Origin: Arthrobacter sp. QXT-31
Lineage (GTDB): Bacteria; Actinomycetota; Actinomycetes; Actinomycetales; Micrococcaceae
Assembly: GCF_001969265.1 (NCBI RefSeq)
Contig: NZ_CP019304.1
Coordinates: 1,426,001-1,490,000, forward strand
Length of the DNA stretch: 64,000 bases
Direction of reading: 5' to 3'
Made by a program: the position numbers and the translations under genes. The notes under the pieces were generated by a model that saw only the letters and a list, made by a program, of their open reading frames with translations, had not been told where the DNA came from and did not search any database. This document shows positions 1-9,077 of the stretch, one piece after another; the stretch's first letter is position 1, and every line of letters begins with the position of its first letter.

Positions 1-34
1 ATGCCACAGCCGTGCTGTCGACGGGAGCGTCACA

Positions 35-706
35 GTGACTTTCAGTATTGCCGCCACAGATGGCCACGGTCGCTTCGGCATCGCTGTCAGCTCCTCCTCA
101 CCAGCCGTGGCAGCGCGCTGCGCCCACTTAAGGGACAACATCGGAGCCGTCAGCTCTCAAAACATCACCGATCCGCGCCTCGGCAAACTCCTGCTGGACC
201 GGCTCCAGTCGGGTGCATCCGCCCGGGAAGCCGTCGACACCGTCGCACTGGAGGCACCCTCGGTTGATTACCGTCAGCTTGTGGTTCTCGACGCTCATGG
301 CGGTTCTGCAGTGTTCAGCGGTGCACATACTCTCGGGGTCTATGCAGAAGGGCGGGGCAGCTACAGCGTCGCGGCCGGCAACATGCTTGCCAACCGGGAA
401 GTCCCGCAAGCAATGTGCGATGCCTTTGAGGCCTCGGTCGGGGAACTTGAAGTCAGGCTCCTGCGCGCACTCCGGGCAGCGCTGGAGGCCGGCGGGGAGA
501 AAGGTCCCGTCCGTTCAGCCGGCATCTCCATCGTCTCCGGCCACGGCTGGCGTGACACCGACCTGCGGGTCGACTGGCACGAAGAACCCATCAACGAGCT
601 GGACAGGCTGCTGCAGGTGTGGCTTCCCCAGCGTGAGGACTACGTGGTGCGCGGGCTGGATCCTGCATCATCCGTCGGATACGGGGTGCCCGGCGATGAC
701 CGCTGA
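35..706 (+). CDS. DUF1028 family protein (Ntn-hydrolase-like)
   Basis: This 223-residue protein has the layout of the DUF1028 family: it opens MTFSIAATDGHGRFGIAVSS, continues with a VGAVSSQN-like segment and ends in a short conserved tail. The family belongs to the Ntn-hydrolase superfamily, whose members use an N-terminal Thr, Ser or Cys as nucleophile. Thr2 is a candidate nucleophile here, which is an inference. The GTG start is chosen because GGGAG lies about 8 bases upstream and because it places Thr directly after the initiator. The 3' end overlaps the next gene by 11 bases, so it is probably translationally coupled to the M20 amidohydrolase. Pairing with a hydrolase and aspartase suggests a role in freeing amino acids from N-acylated or conjugated compounds. 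The substrate is unknown. Confidence 0.8.
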   Translation: MTFSIAATDGHGRFGIAVSSSSPAVAARCAHLRDNIGAVSSQNITDPRLGKLLLDRLQSGASAREAVDTVALEAPSVDYRQLVVLDAHGGSAVFSGAHTLGVYAEGRGSYSVAAGNMLANREVPQAMCDAFEASVGELEVRLLRALRAALEAGGEKGPVRSAGISIVSGHGWRDTDLRVDWHEEPINELDRLLQVWLPQREDYVVRGLDPASSVGYGVPGDDR

Positions 707-1868
707 ACCTGTAACGGCAACAGCGATGCCGGATTCCACCGGAGAACAGGCACGGGTGCTGGCGGCGGTGGCCGCCGCCCACCCGGCACTCGTGCACCTC
801 TCCGAGCAGCTCCATGCAAATCCGGAATTGGGCTGGCAGGAACACCAGGCCGCCGGATGGACCGCAGACTACCTTGAGGCGAACGGCTTCACCGTCGAGC
901 GTGGGTACCTCGGCTTTCCCACCGCCATCCGGGCCTTCTACGGCACAGGGAAGCGCAGGGTTGGCCTGATGGCCGAATACGACGCCCTTCCCGGGCTCGG
1001 CCATGCCTGCGGCCACAACATCATCACGGCCACCTCCTGTGGTGCGGCGTTGGCGCTGAAGGACTTCGCTGCCGAACGGAACCTCACGGTGGAGCTCTAC
1101 GGAACCCCTGCAGAGGAAGGTGGCGGCGGCAAGATCGAGTTGCTCAAGCGTGGCGCCTTCGCCGGTCTGGACCTGGCCATGATGACCCACCCGAGTCCGG
1201 TGGACTCCGCGGAGGCGCGTCCCTACGCCGTTGCCCACAGCCACGTGGAATACCACGGCAAGTCAGCTCACGCGGCTGCCTACCCCGAGCAGGGCGTGAA
1301 CGCCAACGACGCCTTTGTCGTAGCCCAGGTCGCGCTCGGCCTGCTTCGCCAGCAACTGCCCGCCGGTACCCGTGTCCACGGCATCCAGACCAGGGGCGGG
1401 GAAGCGCCCAACGCCATACCCGAAAAGACGGAGGGCCGCTGGTACGTACGGGCAGAGACATTGGCTGATCTCGAGCCTCTGGAAAAGCGCGTTTACCAGT
1501 GCTTCGAAGCCGGCGCACTGGCCACCGGATGCGAACTTTCGATAACCCCGGAATCCGAGCCGTACTCCGAGTTCCGCACCGACGTCCGGGCACTCGAGCT
1601 CTACGTGCGGCACGCCAAGGCGCTGGGCCGGGACTTCAATGCCCCCGCTCAGCAGGCCACCATGAACCGGGCGTCAACAGACATGGGAAACGTGTCCCAG
1701 ATTGTCCCGGCCATCCACCCGTACATCGGCCTCGGGTGTTTCCCCGCCGCGAACCACCAGCCCGAGTTCGCAGCGTTCTGTGTAGGCGACGCCGCCAACC
1801 GCGCCATTAAGGATGGCGCGACGGCCCTGGCCCTAACCGCCCTTGACTATCTGGGAACCCCTCAGTAA
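696..1868 (+). CDS. M20 family amidohydrolase/metallopeptidase (AbgB-like)
   Basis: A 390-residue zinc-type amidohydrolase of the M20D group, the type that hydrolyses N-acyl amino acids or p-aminobenzoyl-glutamate. It carries the metal-binding HACGHN motif at residues 103-108, a GTPAEEGGGGK segment at 136-146 with the catalytic and metal-ligand Glu pair, and a HGKSAHAA dimerisation-domain motif near residue 190. The ATG at 696 is preferred because it overlaps the DUF1028 stop and starts just before the conserved region. The same frame stays open upstream to position 213, but that part overlaps DUF1028 and lacks family character. Aspartase follows after 24 bases, so one reading is an operon that frees an amino acid and then deaminates aspartate. 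The substrate cannot be told from sequence. Confidence 0.87.
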   Translation: MTAEPVTATAMPDSTGEQARVLAAVAAAHPALVHLSEQLHANPELGWQEHQAAGWTADYLEANGFTVERGYLGFPTAIRAFYGTGKRRVGLMAEYDALPGLGHACGHNIITATSCGAALALKDFAAERNLTVELYGTPAEEGGGGKIELLKRGAFAGLDLAMMTHPSPVDSAEARPYAVAHSHVEYHGKSAHAAAYPEQGVNANDAFVVAQVALGLLRQQLPAGTRVHGIQTRGGEAPNAIPEKTEGRWYVRAETLADLEPLEKRVYQCFEAGALATGCELSITPESEPYSEFRTDVRALELYVRHAKALGRDFNAPAQQATMNRASTDMGNVSQIVPAIHPYIGLGCFPAANHQPEFAAFCVGDAANRAIKDGATALALTALDYLGTPQ

Positions 1869-1892
1869 ACCACCGACCTAGGAAGCCACACC

Positions 1893-3317
1893 ATGACGCA
1901 TGAAACGACTCCCACAGGCTCCGGACCAGTTGGCCGGCTGGAGCGCGACAGCCTGGGGGAAAAAGTTGTTCCCGCTGACGCCTACTGGGGCATCAGCACC
2001 CTCCGCGCTGTCGATAATTTTCCGGTCAGCGGCCGCAGCATCGGCAGTTTCCGTTCCCTGGTGTGGGCGATGGGGGCGGTGAAATACGCGGCCGCACGGG
2101 CCAACGAATCCCTCGGCCTGCTCCCGGCCGACAAGTCAGAAGCGATCCAGACAGCTGCCCTCGAGGTGATGGAAGGCCAGTTCGATTCCTCCTTCGTCGT
2201 CGACAGGATCCAAGGCGGCGCGGGAACCAGCACCAACATGAACGCCAACGAGGTCATCGCCAACCGTGCCCTGGAGATTCTGGGCCACAGCAAGGGTGAC
2301 TATGCGCAGCTGCACCCCATCGATCACGTAAATCGCAGCCAAAGCACCAACGATGTCTACCCCACCGCGGTCAAACTTGCACTGCAGCGGGACCTGATAG
2401 AACTGTGCTCCGAACACGGCAGGCTCAGCGAAGCCTTCGACGCCAAAGCAGAAGAATTCGCCGCCATCGTCAAAGTCGGACGGACCCAGCTTCAGGACGC
2501 AGTACCCATGACCCTGGGGCAGGAATTCGGGGCGTTCGCCGAGACACTGCGCGAGGACAGGTACCGGCTTGAGGAGCTGCTGCCCCACCTGCGCGAATCC
2601 AACCTCGGCGCCACAGCCATCGGCACAGGGATCACCGCTCCCCCCGAATACCGGGACGTTGTTGTCGCCGAGCTGGCCCAAGTCGCCGGGTTGGACGTCG
2701 TCTCGGCGGCGAATCTCGTGGAAGCCACCGGCGATACCGGGGTATTCCTCCTGGCCTCGGGGGTGCTGAAGCGGGCTGCGGTGAAGCTATCCAAGGTCTG
2801 CAACGACCTGCGTCTGCTGTCCTCCGGGCCACAGTCCGGATTCGGCGAGATCCTCCTTCCCCCCGTCCAAGCCGGATCCTCCATCATGCCCGGCAAGGTG
2901 AACCCAGTCATCCCGGAAATGGTCAATCAGGTAGCGTTCCGCGTCGTCGGCGCGGACGCGACGGTGACCATGGCAGTCGAAGCGGGCCAGCTGCAGCTCA
3001 ATGCCTTCGAGCCCGTTATGGCTGACGCGCTGCTGGAATCAATAGCCTGGCTAACGGCGGCGTGCCGGCAGCTACGTACTCACTGCGTCGACGGCATCAC
3101 GGCGAACAGGCCTCTGCTTGCAGAGCGAATGGCGGAGTCCATCAGCGTCGTCACCGGCCTCGCGCCCCTGCTCGGCTACACGACAGCCGCGGAGTTGGCC
3201 AAGGAAGCGTTGACTTGCACCCGCAATATTGCAGAGCTCGTCCTATCCCGCGGCCTCCTCGACGAACAGGAACTCGAAAAGGCTCTTTCGCCGGCCGTCC
3301 TCGCCGGACTCAAGTGA
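1893..3317 (+). CDS. aspA: Aspartate ammonia-lyase
   Basis: This 474-residue cytosolic enzyme of the fumarase/aspartase superfamily converts L-aspartate to fumarate and ammonia. It has the N-terminal block RLERDSLGEKVVPADAYWG, the GGAGTSTNMNANEV segment, and the signature GSSIMPGKVNPV near residue 328 that contributes the catalytic Ser loop. Length matches the family (about 470). The TQLQDAVPMTLGQEF segment and its amino-acid operon context favour aspartase over class II fumarase, which shares most of these motifs. It lies 24 bases after the M20 gene with AGGAAG upstream of the ATG, so it is probably the last gene of the operon. Confidence 0.88.
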   Translation: MTHETTPTGSGPVGRLERDSLGEKVVPADAYWGISTLRAVDNFPVSGRSIGSFRSLVWAMGAVKYAAARANESLGLLPADKSEAIQTAALEVMEGQFDSSFVVDRIQGGAGTSTNMNANEVIANRALEILGHSKGDYAQLHPIDHVNRSQSTNDVYPTAVKLALQRDLIELCSEHGRLSEAFDAKAEEFAAIVKVGRTQLQDAVPMTLGQEFGAFAETLREDRYRLEELLPHLRESNLGATAIGTGITAPPEYRDVVVAELAQVAGLDVVSAANLVEATGDTGVFLLASGVLKRAAVKLSKVCNDLRLLSSGPQSGFGEILLPPVQAGSSIMPGKVNPVIPEMVNQVAFRVVGADATVTMAVEAGQLQLNAFEPVMADALLESIAWLTAACRQLRTHCVDGITANRPLLAERMAESISVVTGLAPLLGYTTAAELAKEALTCTRNIAELVLSRGLLDEQELEKALSPAVLAGLK

Positions 3318-3608
3318 CCGCAACGGACGTGGTCGCTCCGTTTTCGCGGGGCGGCTCATCCGGCATATGCCAACAGCTCTTCGCTGCCTCTCCCCCGGAC
3401 GCCGCTAGGGCGGCCATCCACCCATCCGTTCCAAGAAATACCAAGCTTTTTACAAGTTGCCTGAGCGAATATGTTTCGAGGGTATACGCGAAGTTGCCAG
3501 AACTGCAGCAGCACGGGCTTTGATTTCTCGTATCCAGTAGGGAACGTCGCTGGGGACTGGCATAGGCAAACAACTCCAATACGAGTGGTGAGGCTGGTGG
3601 CCATCCCT

Positions 3609-5756
3609 ATGCAAAACGACGTGAACTACAGATTTTTCCCCACGGTCGGGCGTGGTAGAGGCCACTGGGCTTCCTGGCTCAATGTACGGCGGGCAGGCGG
3701 CCCCCCACCTGTTCTTCGTCTGCACGGGTCGCGACATCTGAGGCTCCCCGCACTGCTGGCCGCGCTGTCGCTTGCGCTGGGCGTCCTGGTGGTGCCCGTT
3801 ACGGCGTCAGCCGCCGAAGGTGATGTTGGGGTGGAGGGTTTGTCGCATTCGGGGACGGGCACGCCGACGGGTACGAAGCGGCAGACGAATGCGTTGTGGT
3901 TCAATGACGGGTTGTGGTGGGGGAACCTGTGGGATACCGCGAGCTCGGATTTTCATATCTTCCGGTTCAATGCCGCGACGAGTTCGTGGGTGGATACGGA
4001 GGTCGCGACGGATACCCGTGCGAACACCCATCATGACGTGTTGTGGGACGGGTCGACGTTGTATGTGGCCAGTTACCGGTTCGTCAATGACGGCCTGCCG
4101 GCCGAGCCGAATTTCCCGTCGACGATGCGCCGGTACAGCTACAACTCCAGCGCCAAGACGTACACGCTGCTGGGTTCGTCCAACATCAACAACCACCGGG
4201 TGGAGACCCTGTCGATCGATAAGGACTCGACCGGGCGGCTGTGGGCCACGTGGCAGCAGGGCAACCGGATCTATCTGAACGTCACCGGCACCAACGGCGC
4301 GACCTGGGGGACCCCGTTCGCCCATCCTGCGTCGCTGGCCAACGTGTCGGTGGATGACAACTCGGCGCTGATCGCCTTCGGGCCCGGCAAGATGGGCCTG
4401 ATGTGGAGCCGGCAGGTCGGGGACGCCAGTGACGGCATGTACTGGAGCTCGCACGTGGATGGAGCGGGCAATACCTCCTGGACTACGCCGGTTGCGGCGG
4501 TCAAGGGCCAGCGCACCGGTGATGACCATATGAACCTGAAGTGGCTGGACTCCTCCAGCAGCCGGGTGTTCGCCGCGATCAAGACCTCGTTCACCTCGGC
4601 ATCCCAGCCGCTGATCCAGCTGTTGGCGTTCAACGGCACGGCGTGGTCCGCGACCACGATCGCGACCGTGGCCGAGTGCCCGAACCGGGTGATCGTGATG
4701 ATCGATGAGAGCGCGCAGAGGGTCCGGACCTTCGCCACCTACCCCAAACCGTCCGGCACGACGAACGCCGGGGTCTGCACCAGCTCGGGAGGTGCGATCT
4801 ATGAGAAGTCCACGCCCCTGGACAACATCAGCTTCACCACCACGAAAACGGCCCGGATCGTGGACGCCGACCAGTACGTCCACAACGTGACCTCGACCAA
4901 GCAGAACCTCAACAGCACCGCACGGGGCACCGCCAACAGCGGCCTGCTGCTGCTCGCCGACGTCAACGCCACCAGCCGCTACTGGCACTACTACGACCCC
5001 ACCGGCGGCGCCGGCGGCGCTATCAGTCCGTCCATCCGCAGCGCGGCGGACGTCGTCGCGTCCGGTCCCGACGGAGTGCTGTGGAACTACCCGGCCACCG
5101 GCCGGGGTGGGTTCCAGGCCCGGCAGAAGATCGGCGTCGGCTGGTCCGCCCTGAACAAGGGGTTGGTGACGGACTGGAACAGCGACGGCGTCTTCGACCT
5201 CATCGCCCAGTGGAAGAACGGCCGGCTGAGCCTCTACCCCGGAAGGCCCGGCGGCGGGTTCGCCGCCGCCCGGTCCATCGGCACTGGCTGGGGCGGGTAC
5301 CACGTCACCGTCGGCCGCTGGCGCACAAACGACAGGTATCCGGGAATCCTCGCGTACGACGCCGCAGGGACCCTCTGGTACTACGGCAACAGCACCGGAT
5401 CATTGCTGTCGCCCCGGATCACAACCGGGACCGGGTGGGGCGGCCTGTACCTCACCATGACCGACTTCGATCAGGACGGGGAGCAAGACCTGCTGGCCAA
5501 GCGCAGCGACGGGAGGCTGCTGCTGTATCGCTCCACCGGAACCGGAGGCTTCGTCTCAGAAGCAAGGCCCACGGTAGGCACCGGCTGGAACAGTATCAAC
5601 AGCATCACCGCAGTCGACGGTTTCACCACAGGTGGTCACGGACTCATGAGCCGGCTCAGCGACGGCCGCCTCGCCCGCTACCCCTTCAGCAAAGGTACTT
5701 GGGCTGCCCGCACCATCGTCGGCTCCGGCTGGGGTAACTACAACATCTTCCGCTAG
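3609..5756 (+). CDS. Secreted protein with C-terminal GxGW repeat (FG-GAP/VCBS-like) domain
   Basis: A large exported protein of about 715 residues. A basic stretch is followed by a hydrophobic core (LLAALSLALGVLVVPV) and an ASA-A cleavage site near residue 69. The first two thirds (residues 75-480) contain recurring aromatic blade-like segments such as LWFNDGLWWGNLW, as in beta-propellers. The last 230 residues hold five GxGW motifs near residues 507, 557, 606, 655 and 703, about 49 apart, alternating with D-x-D-x-D/G runs (DWNSDGVFDL, DFDQDGEQDL) that look like calcium-binding FG-GAP or VCBS blades. The start is uncertain: ATG 3609 gives an unusually long n-region, and the frame stays open further upstream. 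Codon use in the first third is richer in GGG and TTG than in neighbours. A cell-surface carbohydrate- or protein-binding role is an inference. Confidence 0.75.
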   Translation: MQNDVNYRFFPTVGRGRGHWASWLNVRRAGGPPPVLRLHGSRHLRLPALLAALSLALGVLVVPVTASAAEGDVGVEGLSHSGTGTPTGTKRQTNALWFNDGLWWGNLWDTASSDFHIFRFNAATSSWVDTEVATDTRANTHHDVLWDGSTLYVASYRFVNDGLPAEPNFPSTMRRYSYNSSAKTYTLLGSSNINNHRVETLSIDKDSTGRLWATWQQGNRIYLNVTGTNGATWGTPFAHPASLANVSVDDNSALIAFGPGKMGLMWSRQVGDASDGMYWSSHVDGAGNTSWTTPVAAVKGQRTGDDHMNLKWLDSSSSRVFAAIKTSFTSASQPLIQLLAFNGTAWSATTIATVAECPNRVIVMIDESAQRVRTFATYPKPSGTTNAGVCTSSGGAIYEKSTPLDNISFTTTKTARIVDADQYVHNVTSTKQNLNSTARGTANSGLLLLADVNATSRYWHYYDPTGGAGGAISPSIRSAADVVASGPDGVLWNYPATGRGGFQARQKIGVGWSALNKGLVTDWNSDGVFDLIAQWKNGRLSLYPGRPGGGFAAARSIGTGWGGYHVTVGRWRTNDRYPGILAYDAAGTLWYYGNSTGSLLSPRITTGTGWGGLYLTMTDFDQDGEQDLLAKRSDGRLLLYRSTGTGGFVSEARPTVGTGWNSINSITAVDGFTTGGHGLMSRLSDGRLARYPFSKGTWAARTIVGSGWGNYNIFR

Positions 5757-5835
5757 AACCAGCAGGGCGGGGACGGTCACCGGACCCGGCGGCACTTACG
5801 CCGTCGGGGTCCGTCAATTGAATCTAAGGGGAGAA

Positions 5836-6468
5836 ATGAATACTTCTCGGATTGCCGCCGGAACTGCCGTCTTGGCGCTGTTGCTCACTGCGTGCTCCGG
5901 CCCGGCGCCCCAGGCGGCACCCACAGCCTCAGTTGCCCCGGCATCGACGCCTAGCGCAACACCGACCCCGGCTCCGGCCGCTACCGGTACCGGTACTGAG
6001 AACGAACGCGGCCAGCTGGTCACGAAGATCGGTGAAGAGGCCATACTCGTTACCGACGGCTACGACGCCCCTCCCACCCTTACCTTCAAGGTGACGTCCA
6101 TAAAGCCGATCAAATGCGACGCGCCCAACGCGCCCCGGCCAAATGGGACTGCCATCGCGGTGGCCCTGGAAATCGTTGCCTCCCCAAGGTTCTCGGGACC
6201 GCTGAAAGTGGATGGCCAGTCAGGGATGATCAGCTTCGGCCCGCACTACTGGAAGGGCTACGCCTCCGGCGGCACCCGGATGACTACCGTTCAATCCGCC
6301 GTCGAGCATGGCTGCCTTGCCGACAAAACCAAGCTTTTGCCCCGCTATTTCGGCAAAGGCGAAAAGCTGACCGGTCTGGTCATCCTTGACGTGACGACGC
6401 CGGCTGGCGAAGTTTCGTTCGTCCCGAACGGCATAGGGGGCTGGGTCTGGAAGTACCCCGCAACATAA
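5836..6468 (+). CDS. Putative lipoprotein of unknown function
   Basis: A 210-residue protein with a short signal peptide and an LLTAC lipobox, so it should be anchored by Cys to the outer face of the membrane. A Pro/Ala/Thr-rich linker of about 35 residues follows the Cys, and then a compact domain of about 150 residues with three Cys, including KCDAPNAPRP and EHGCLADKTK. The domain resembles small Ig-like or DUF4352-type extracellular folds, with low confidence. ATG 5836 is chosen because AGGGGAG lies just upstream; an in-frame TTG at 5818 would put six polar residues before the signal. It follows the secreted repeat protein by 79 bases and may be co-transcribed. Confidence 0.75.
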   Translation: MNTSRIAAGTAVLALLLTACSGPAPQAAPTASVAPASTPSATPTPAPAATGTGTENERGQLVTKIGEEAILVTDGYDAPPTLTFKVTSIKPIKCDAPNAPRPNGTAIAVALEIVASPRFSGPLKVDGQSGMISFGPHYWKGYASGGTRMTTVQSAVEHGCLADKTKLLPRYFGKGEKLTGLVILDVTTPAGEVSFVPNGIGGWVWKYPAT

Positions 6469-6530
6469 TCAGCGACCCGGGTCGTACGTTTGAATTTCAA
6501 TGCGGGGTCGAATGCGCGCTGGGGGCGTCG

Positions 6531-7445
6531 TCACGACGGCTGGTATTCGCGGTGGAGCATGCGCATGTGTTCCTCGGCCAGTTTGATCATGGCCTGGGTG
6601 GCCGGGGAGAGGCTGGCGGGGTCCCGGCTGATGATGGCGAAGGTTTCGATCAGGGGTGGGTCGAGGCTGACCCAGTTGAGTTTTTTTGTGTAGCCGAGGG
6701 CTTCGGCAACTGGAACGGAGACCACTGCGCCGGCCGTGCCGCTGGCAGCCACCGATAGGGCGGCGGAGCCCGTTTCGACTTCGATGTCGGGCGTGAACGG
6801 AATGCCGAGGGTTTGGGCCCGCTCGCTGAGTTGGCGCCGTGTGGGGTCGTTCTGCGCCCATCCCGAGTCAGGGAGCACGAGCGGGCGCTGCAGCAGCCCT
6901 TCGATGGTGACCGGTTCGGTTAAGGCCGGCTTGGTGTGGAAGTAGGCTGCTTCACAGGACCACAGGACGTCACTGATGGTGAGCCCGCGGGCGTCGATCG
7001 GCAATGCGACAACACCGGCTTCAAGCCGCCCGGCCCGGACCTGGTCAGCGACTTGGGCGGAATTCCAGCCCACTACCCGCACATGGATATTCGGGTGCAG
7101 TGTTCGGAAGGCCGGGATTAGCCCGGACAGGACGTATTGGCCGCTGTTGAACATTCCGAATGCGACGGTGCCTTCTTCGCGGTCCCGGATTCCGGTGACC
7201 GACTCCATGGCCGCCTCGTAGTCGCGTGCGACTTTACGGGCGTGGGGCAGGAATCGTTGGCCGGCTTCGGTTAGCGTAAGTCCCTGCTTGGCGCGGGTGA
7301 AGAGGGCGACGCCGAGGCCCTGCTCAAGTTTCCGAATCTGCTCGGACAGTGTTGGCTGGGAAACCCCCAACTCTTCGGCGGCCTGCGTCAAAGACCCCGC
7401 AGCAGTCGCTGCCAGGAAGTAGTTAACCTGAAGGATGGTCACCAA
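6531..7445 (-). CDS. LysR family transcriptional regulator
   Basis: This 304-residue regulator has an N-terminal winged helix-turn-helix (QPTLSEQIRKLEQGLGVALF, residues 29-48) and a periplasmic-binding-protein-like effector domain from about residue 90. It is transcribed away from the amino acid ABC transporter operon, the classic LysR arrangement, and an inverted repeat lies between the two starts. It is a clear paralogue of the LysR protein at 11501-12445: both share the G-T-V-x-F-G-x-F-N-S and R-V-V-G-x-N-S motifs in the effector domain. It probably activates the transporter operon in response to the imported compound. Confidence 0.92.
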   Translation of the reverse strand: MVTILQVNYFLAATAAGSLTQAAEELGVSQPTLSEQIRKLEQGLGVALFTRAKQGLTLTEAGQRFLPHARKVARDYEAAMESVTGIRDREEGTVAFGMFNSGQYVLSGLIPAFRTLHPNIHVRVVGWNSAQVADQVRAGRLEAGVVALPIDARGLTISDVLWSCEAAYFHTKPALTEPVTIEGLLQRPLVLPDSGWAQNDPTRRQLSERAQTLGIPFTPDIEVETGSAALSVAASGTAGAVVSVPVAEALGYTKKLNWVSLDPPLIETFAIISRDPASLSPATQAMIKLAEEHMRMLHREYQPS

Positions 7446-7472
7446 TGGCCCCTTTCATTGCGTGCTGCCAGT

Positions 7473-7513
7473 CTATAGGCGTCCTCTCTGCATGGCATAG
7501 ACGCGACCTATAG
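7473..7513. promoter_or_regulatory. Inverted repeat in the divergent LysR/ABC promoter region
   Basis: CTATAGGCGTC (7473-7483) faces GACGCGACCTATAG (7500-7513); the right arm has a three-base insertion relative to a perfect inverted repeat. It lies 27-68 bases upstream of the LysR start, in a spacer of about 200 bases, where a LysR regulator would bind to control itself and the operon at 7648. The assignment is inferred from position and symmetry. Confidence 0.45.
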
Positions 7514-7647
7514 GTAACCGAGCCCCATGCGTCATTAGAGCAACTTAAGCCGGAAACTTGCGTCAAGTCCCTTGTAATCTAAAGGTGAACTTGGTTACAT
7601 CTTCTCTATCCCCAGAAAAAACCTATGGATAGCCGGGAGGCCATGTC

Positions 7648-8436
7648 ATGGAAACCGCAACAGTGCCCGCCACGTCACCGCCCAGTTTGGGTGCCGTGCA
7701 GGTGGCGGGGCTCCACAAGTCCTATGGCAAGCACACTGTGCTTACCGACGTAAACCTGCAGATGACCGAAGGCGAGGTGGTCTCAATCATCGGCCCCTCA
7801 GGGGCCGGCAAGAGCACCTTCCTTCGTTGCCTGAACTACCTGGAAGTCCCGACGGCGGGAACGATCACCATCGGCGGAACAACAGTGGACGCAAGTGCCA
7901 AGCGCCCGGACCGTGCCAGTCTGGACAGGCTCCGGCGGGTCACGGGAATGGTCTTCCAGGGATTCAACCTGTTTCCCCACCTGACCGTGATGGAGAACAT
8001 CACCCTTCCCCAGATGAAGGTCCTGGGCCGCAACCGCGAAGAGGCCCGCGCCGTCGCCGACTCACTGCTGGCCAGGGTAGGCCTGACAGCCAAGAGCGAC
8101 CAGCACCCCTCCCGCCTTTCAGGCGGGCAGCAGCAGCGCATTGCCATTGCCCGCGCCCTGGCTCTGACTCCCAAAGTAATGCTGTTCGATGAGCCCACCT
8201 CCGCGCTTGACCCGGAGCTGGGACTGGAGGTCCTCGCCGTCATGCGCGACCTCGCCGACGAAGGCATGACCATGATCGTGGTCACCCACGAAATGCAGTT
8301 CGCCCGCGACGTCTCAGACCGGGTGATGGTCATGGCCGACGGACGGGTACTGGAGCTCGGGCCAAGCCAACAGGTGATGACCGCCCCTACGCACGAACGA
8401 ACAAAGAAGTTCCTTCGCGCCGTACTGGACCGGTGA
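7648..8436 (+). CDS. Polar amino acid ABC transporter, ATP-binding protein
   Basis: The ATPase of a polar amino acid importer (262 residues, GlnQ/HisP type). It shows the Walker A motif GPSGAGKST near residue 51, a Q-loop (VFQGFNLFPHLTVMEN), the LSGGQQQR signature, Walker B (VMLFDEPTSALDPE) and the H-loop (VVTHEMQFA). It is the first gene of an ATPase-permease-permease-binding protein operon, and its stop overlaps the next gene. Substrate specificity cannot be read from the ATPase. Confidence 0.93.
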   Translation: METATVPATSPPSLGAVQVAGLHKSYGKHTVLTDVNLQMTEGEVVSIIGPSGAGKSTFLRCLNYLEVPTAGTITIGGTTVDASAKRPDRASLDRLRRVTGMVFQGFNLFPHLTVMENITLPQMKVLGRNREEARAVADSLLARVGLTAKSDQHPSRLSGGQQQRIAIARALALTPKVMLFDEPTSALDPELGLEVLAVMRDLADEGMTMIVVTHEMQFARDVSDRVMVMADGRVLELGPSQQVMTAPTHERTKKFLRAVLDR

Positions 8437-9077
8437 TCGGCATGCTCACGCAGATCGCCTCCGGCATCGGCCTCACCGCCTACATCACGCTGGCTTCCCT
8501 GGGCATCGGCGGAGTGGCCGCCTTGCCGCTGGTCGCCGCCCGCCGCTCCACCTGGCTCCCCCTCCGGGCCGCAGCAACCGTCTACATTGACGTCGTCCGG
8601 TCCATTCCGCCCATCACTTGGCTGTTCCTCATCTACTTCGGGCTTCCCCAGTACGCCCTCCGGCTGGACTCTGTAACCGCCTCCATCCTGGGCTTCTCCG
8701 TGATCGCTTCGGCCTACATGGCAGAGACCTACCGGTCCGGCCTGCTCGGCATTCACCGTGGCCAGTGGGAAGCCGCCACAGCCTTGGGCATGGGCTTCTT
8801 CGCCACCGCTCGAAGCATCATCACCCCGCAGGCCTTCCGGGTTACACTCCCGGCAGTCGCCGCCTACGCCATCGCCCTGCTCAAGGACTCGGCTTTGGCC
8901 TCCACCATCGGCGTCCACGAAATCACCTACCAGGCCGGAGCGGCGTCACGCGCCACCTACGAGGGCCTGCTCGCCTTCTGCATTGCCGGAGCTCTCTACA
9001 TCGCCATGAGCGCGCCCCTGGCCCTCGCCGCCCGCCGGGTGGACCGCACCCTTCGCCAGAAAGTGGAGGTGGCCTGA
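8433..9077 (+). CDS. Polar amino acid ABC transporter, permease
   Basis: A 214-residue inner-membrane permease of the HisM/GlnP type with about five membrane helices. It has the EAA loop that contacts the ATPase (QWEAATALGMGFFATARSIITPQ, roughly residues 110-132, with the conserved EAA-x3-G core). GTG 8433 overlaps the ATPase stop by four bases; ATG 8442 is an alternative three codons in. It pairs with the next permease as a heterodimer. Confidence 0.9.
   Translation: MIGMLTQIASGIGLTAYITLASLGIGGVAALPLVAARRSTWLPLRAAATVYIDVVRSIPPITWLFLIYFGLPQYALRLDSVTASILGFSVIASAYMAETYRSGLLGIHRGQWEAATALGMGFFATARSIITPQAFRVTLPAVAAYAIALLKDSALASTIGVHEITYQAGAASRATYEGLLAFCIAGALYIAMSAPLALAARRVDRTLRQKVEVA

Noticed and set aside
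213..695. N-terminal extension of the M20 amidohydrolase
   Set aside because: It reads through the DUF1028 gene in another frame and is Arg/Pro/Ser-rich; the family similarity starts after ATG 696.
3807..5303. Long minus-strand open frame of 498 codons
   Set aside because: Antisense shadow of the secreted repeat protein: Arg/Gly/Val-rich and without motifs.
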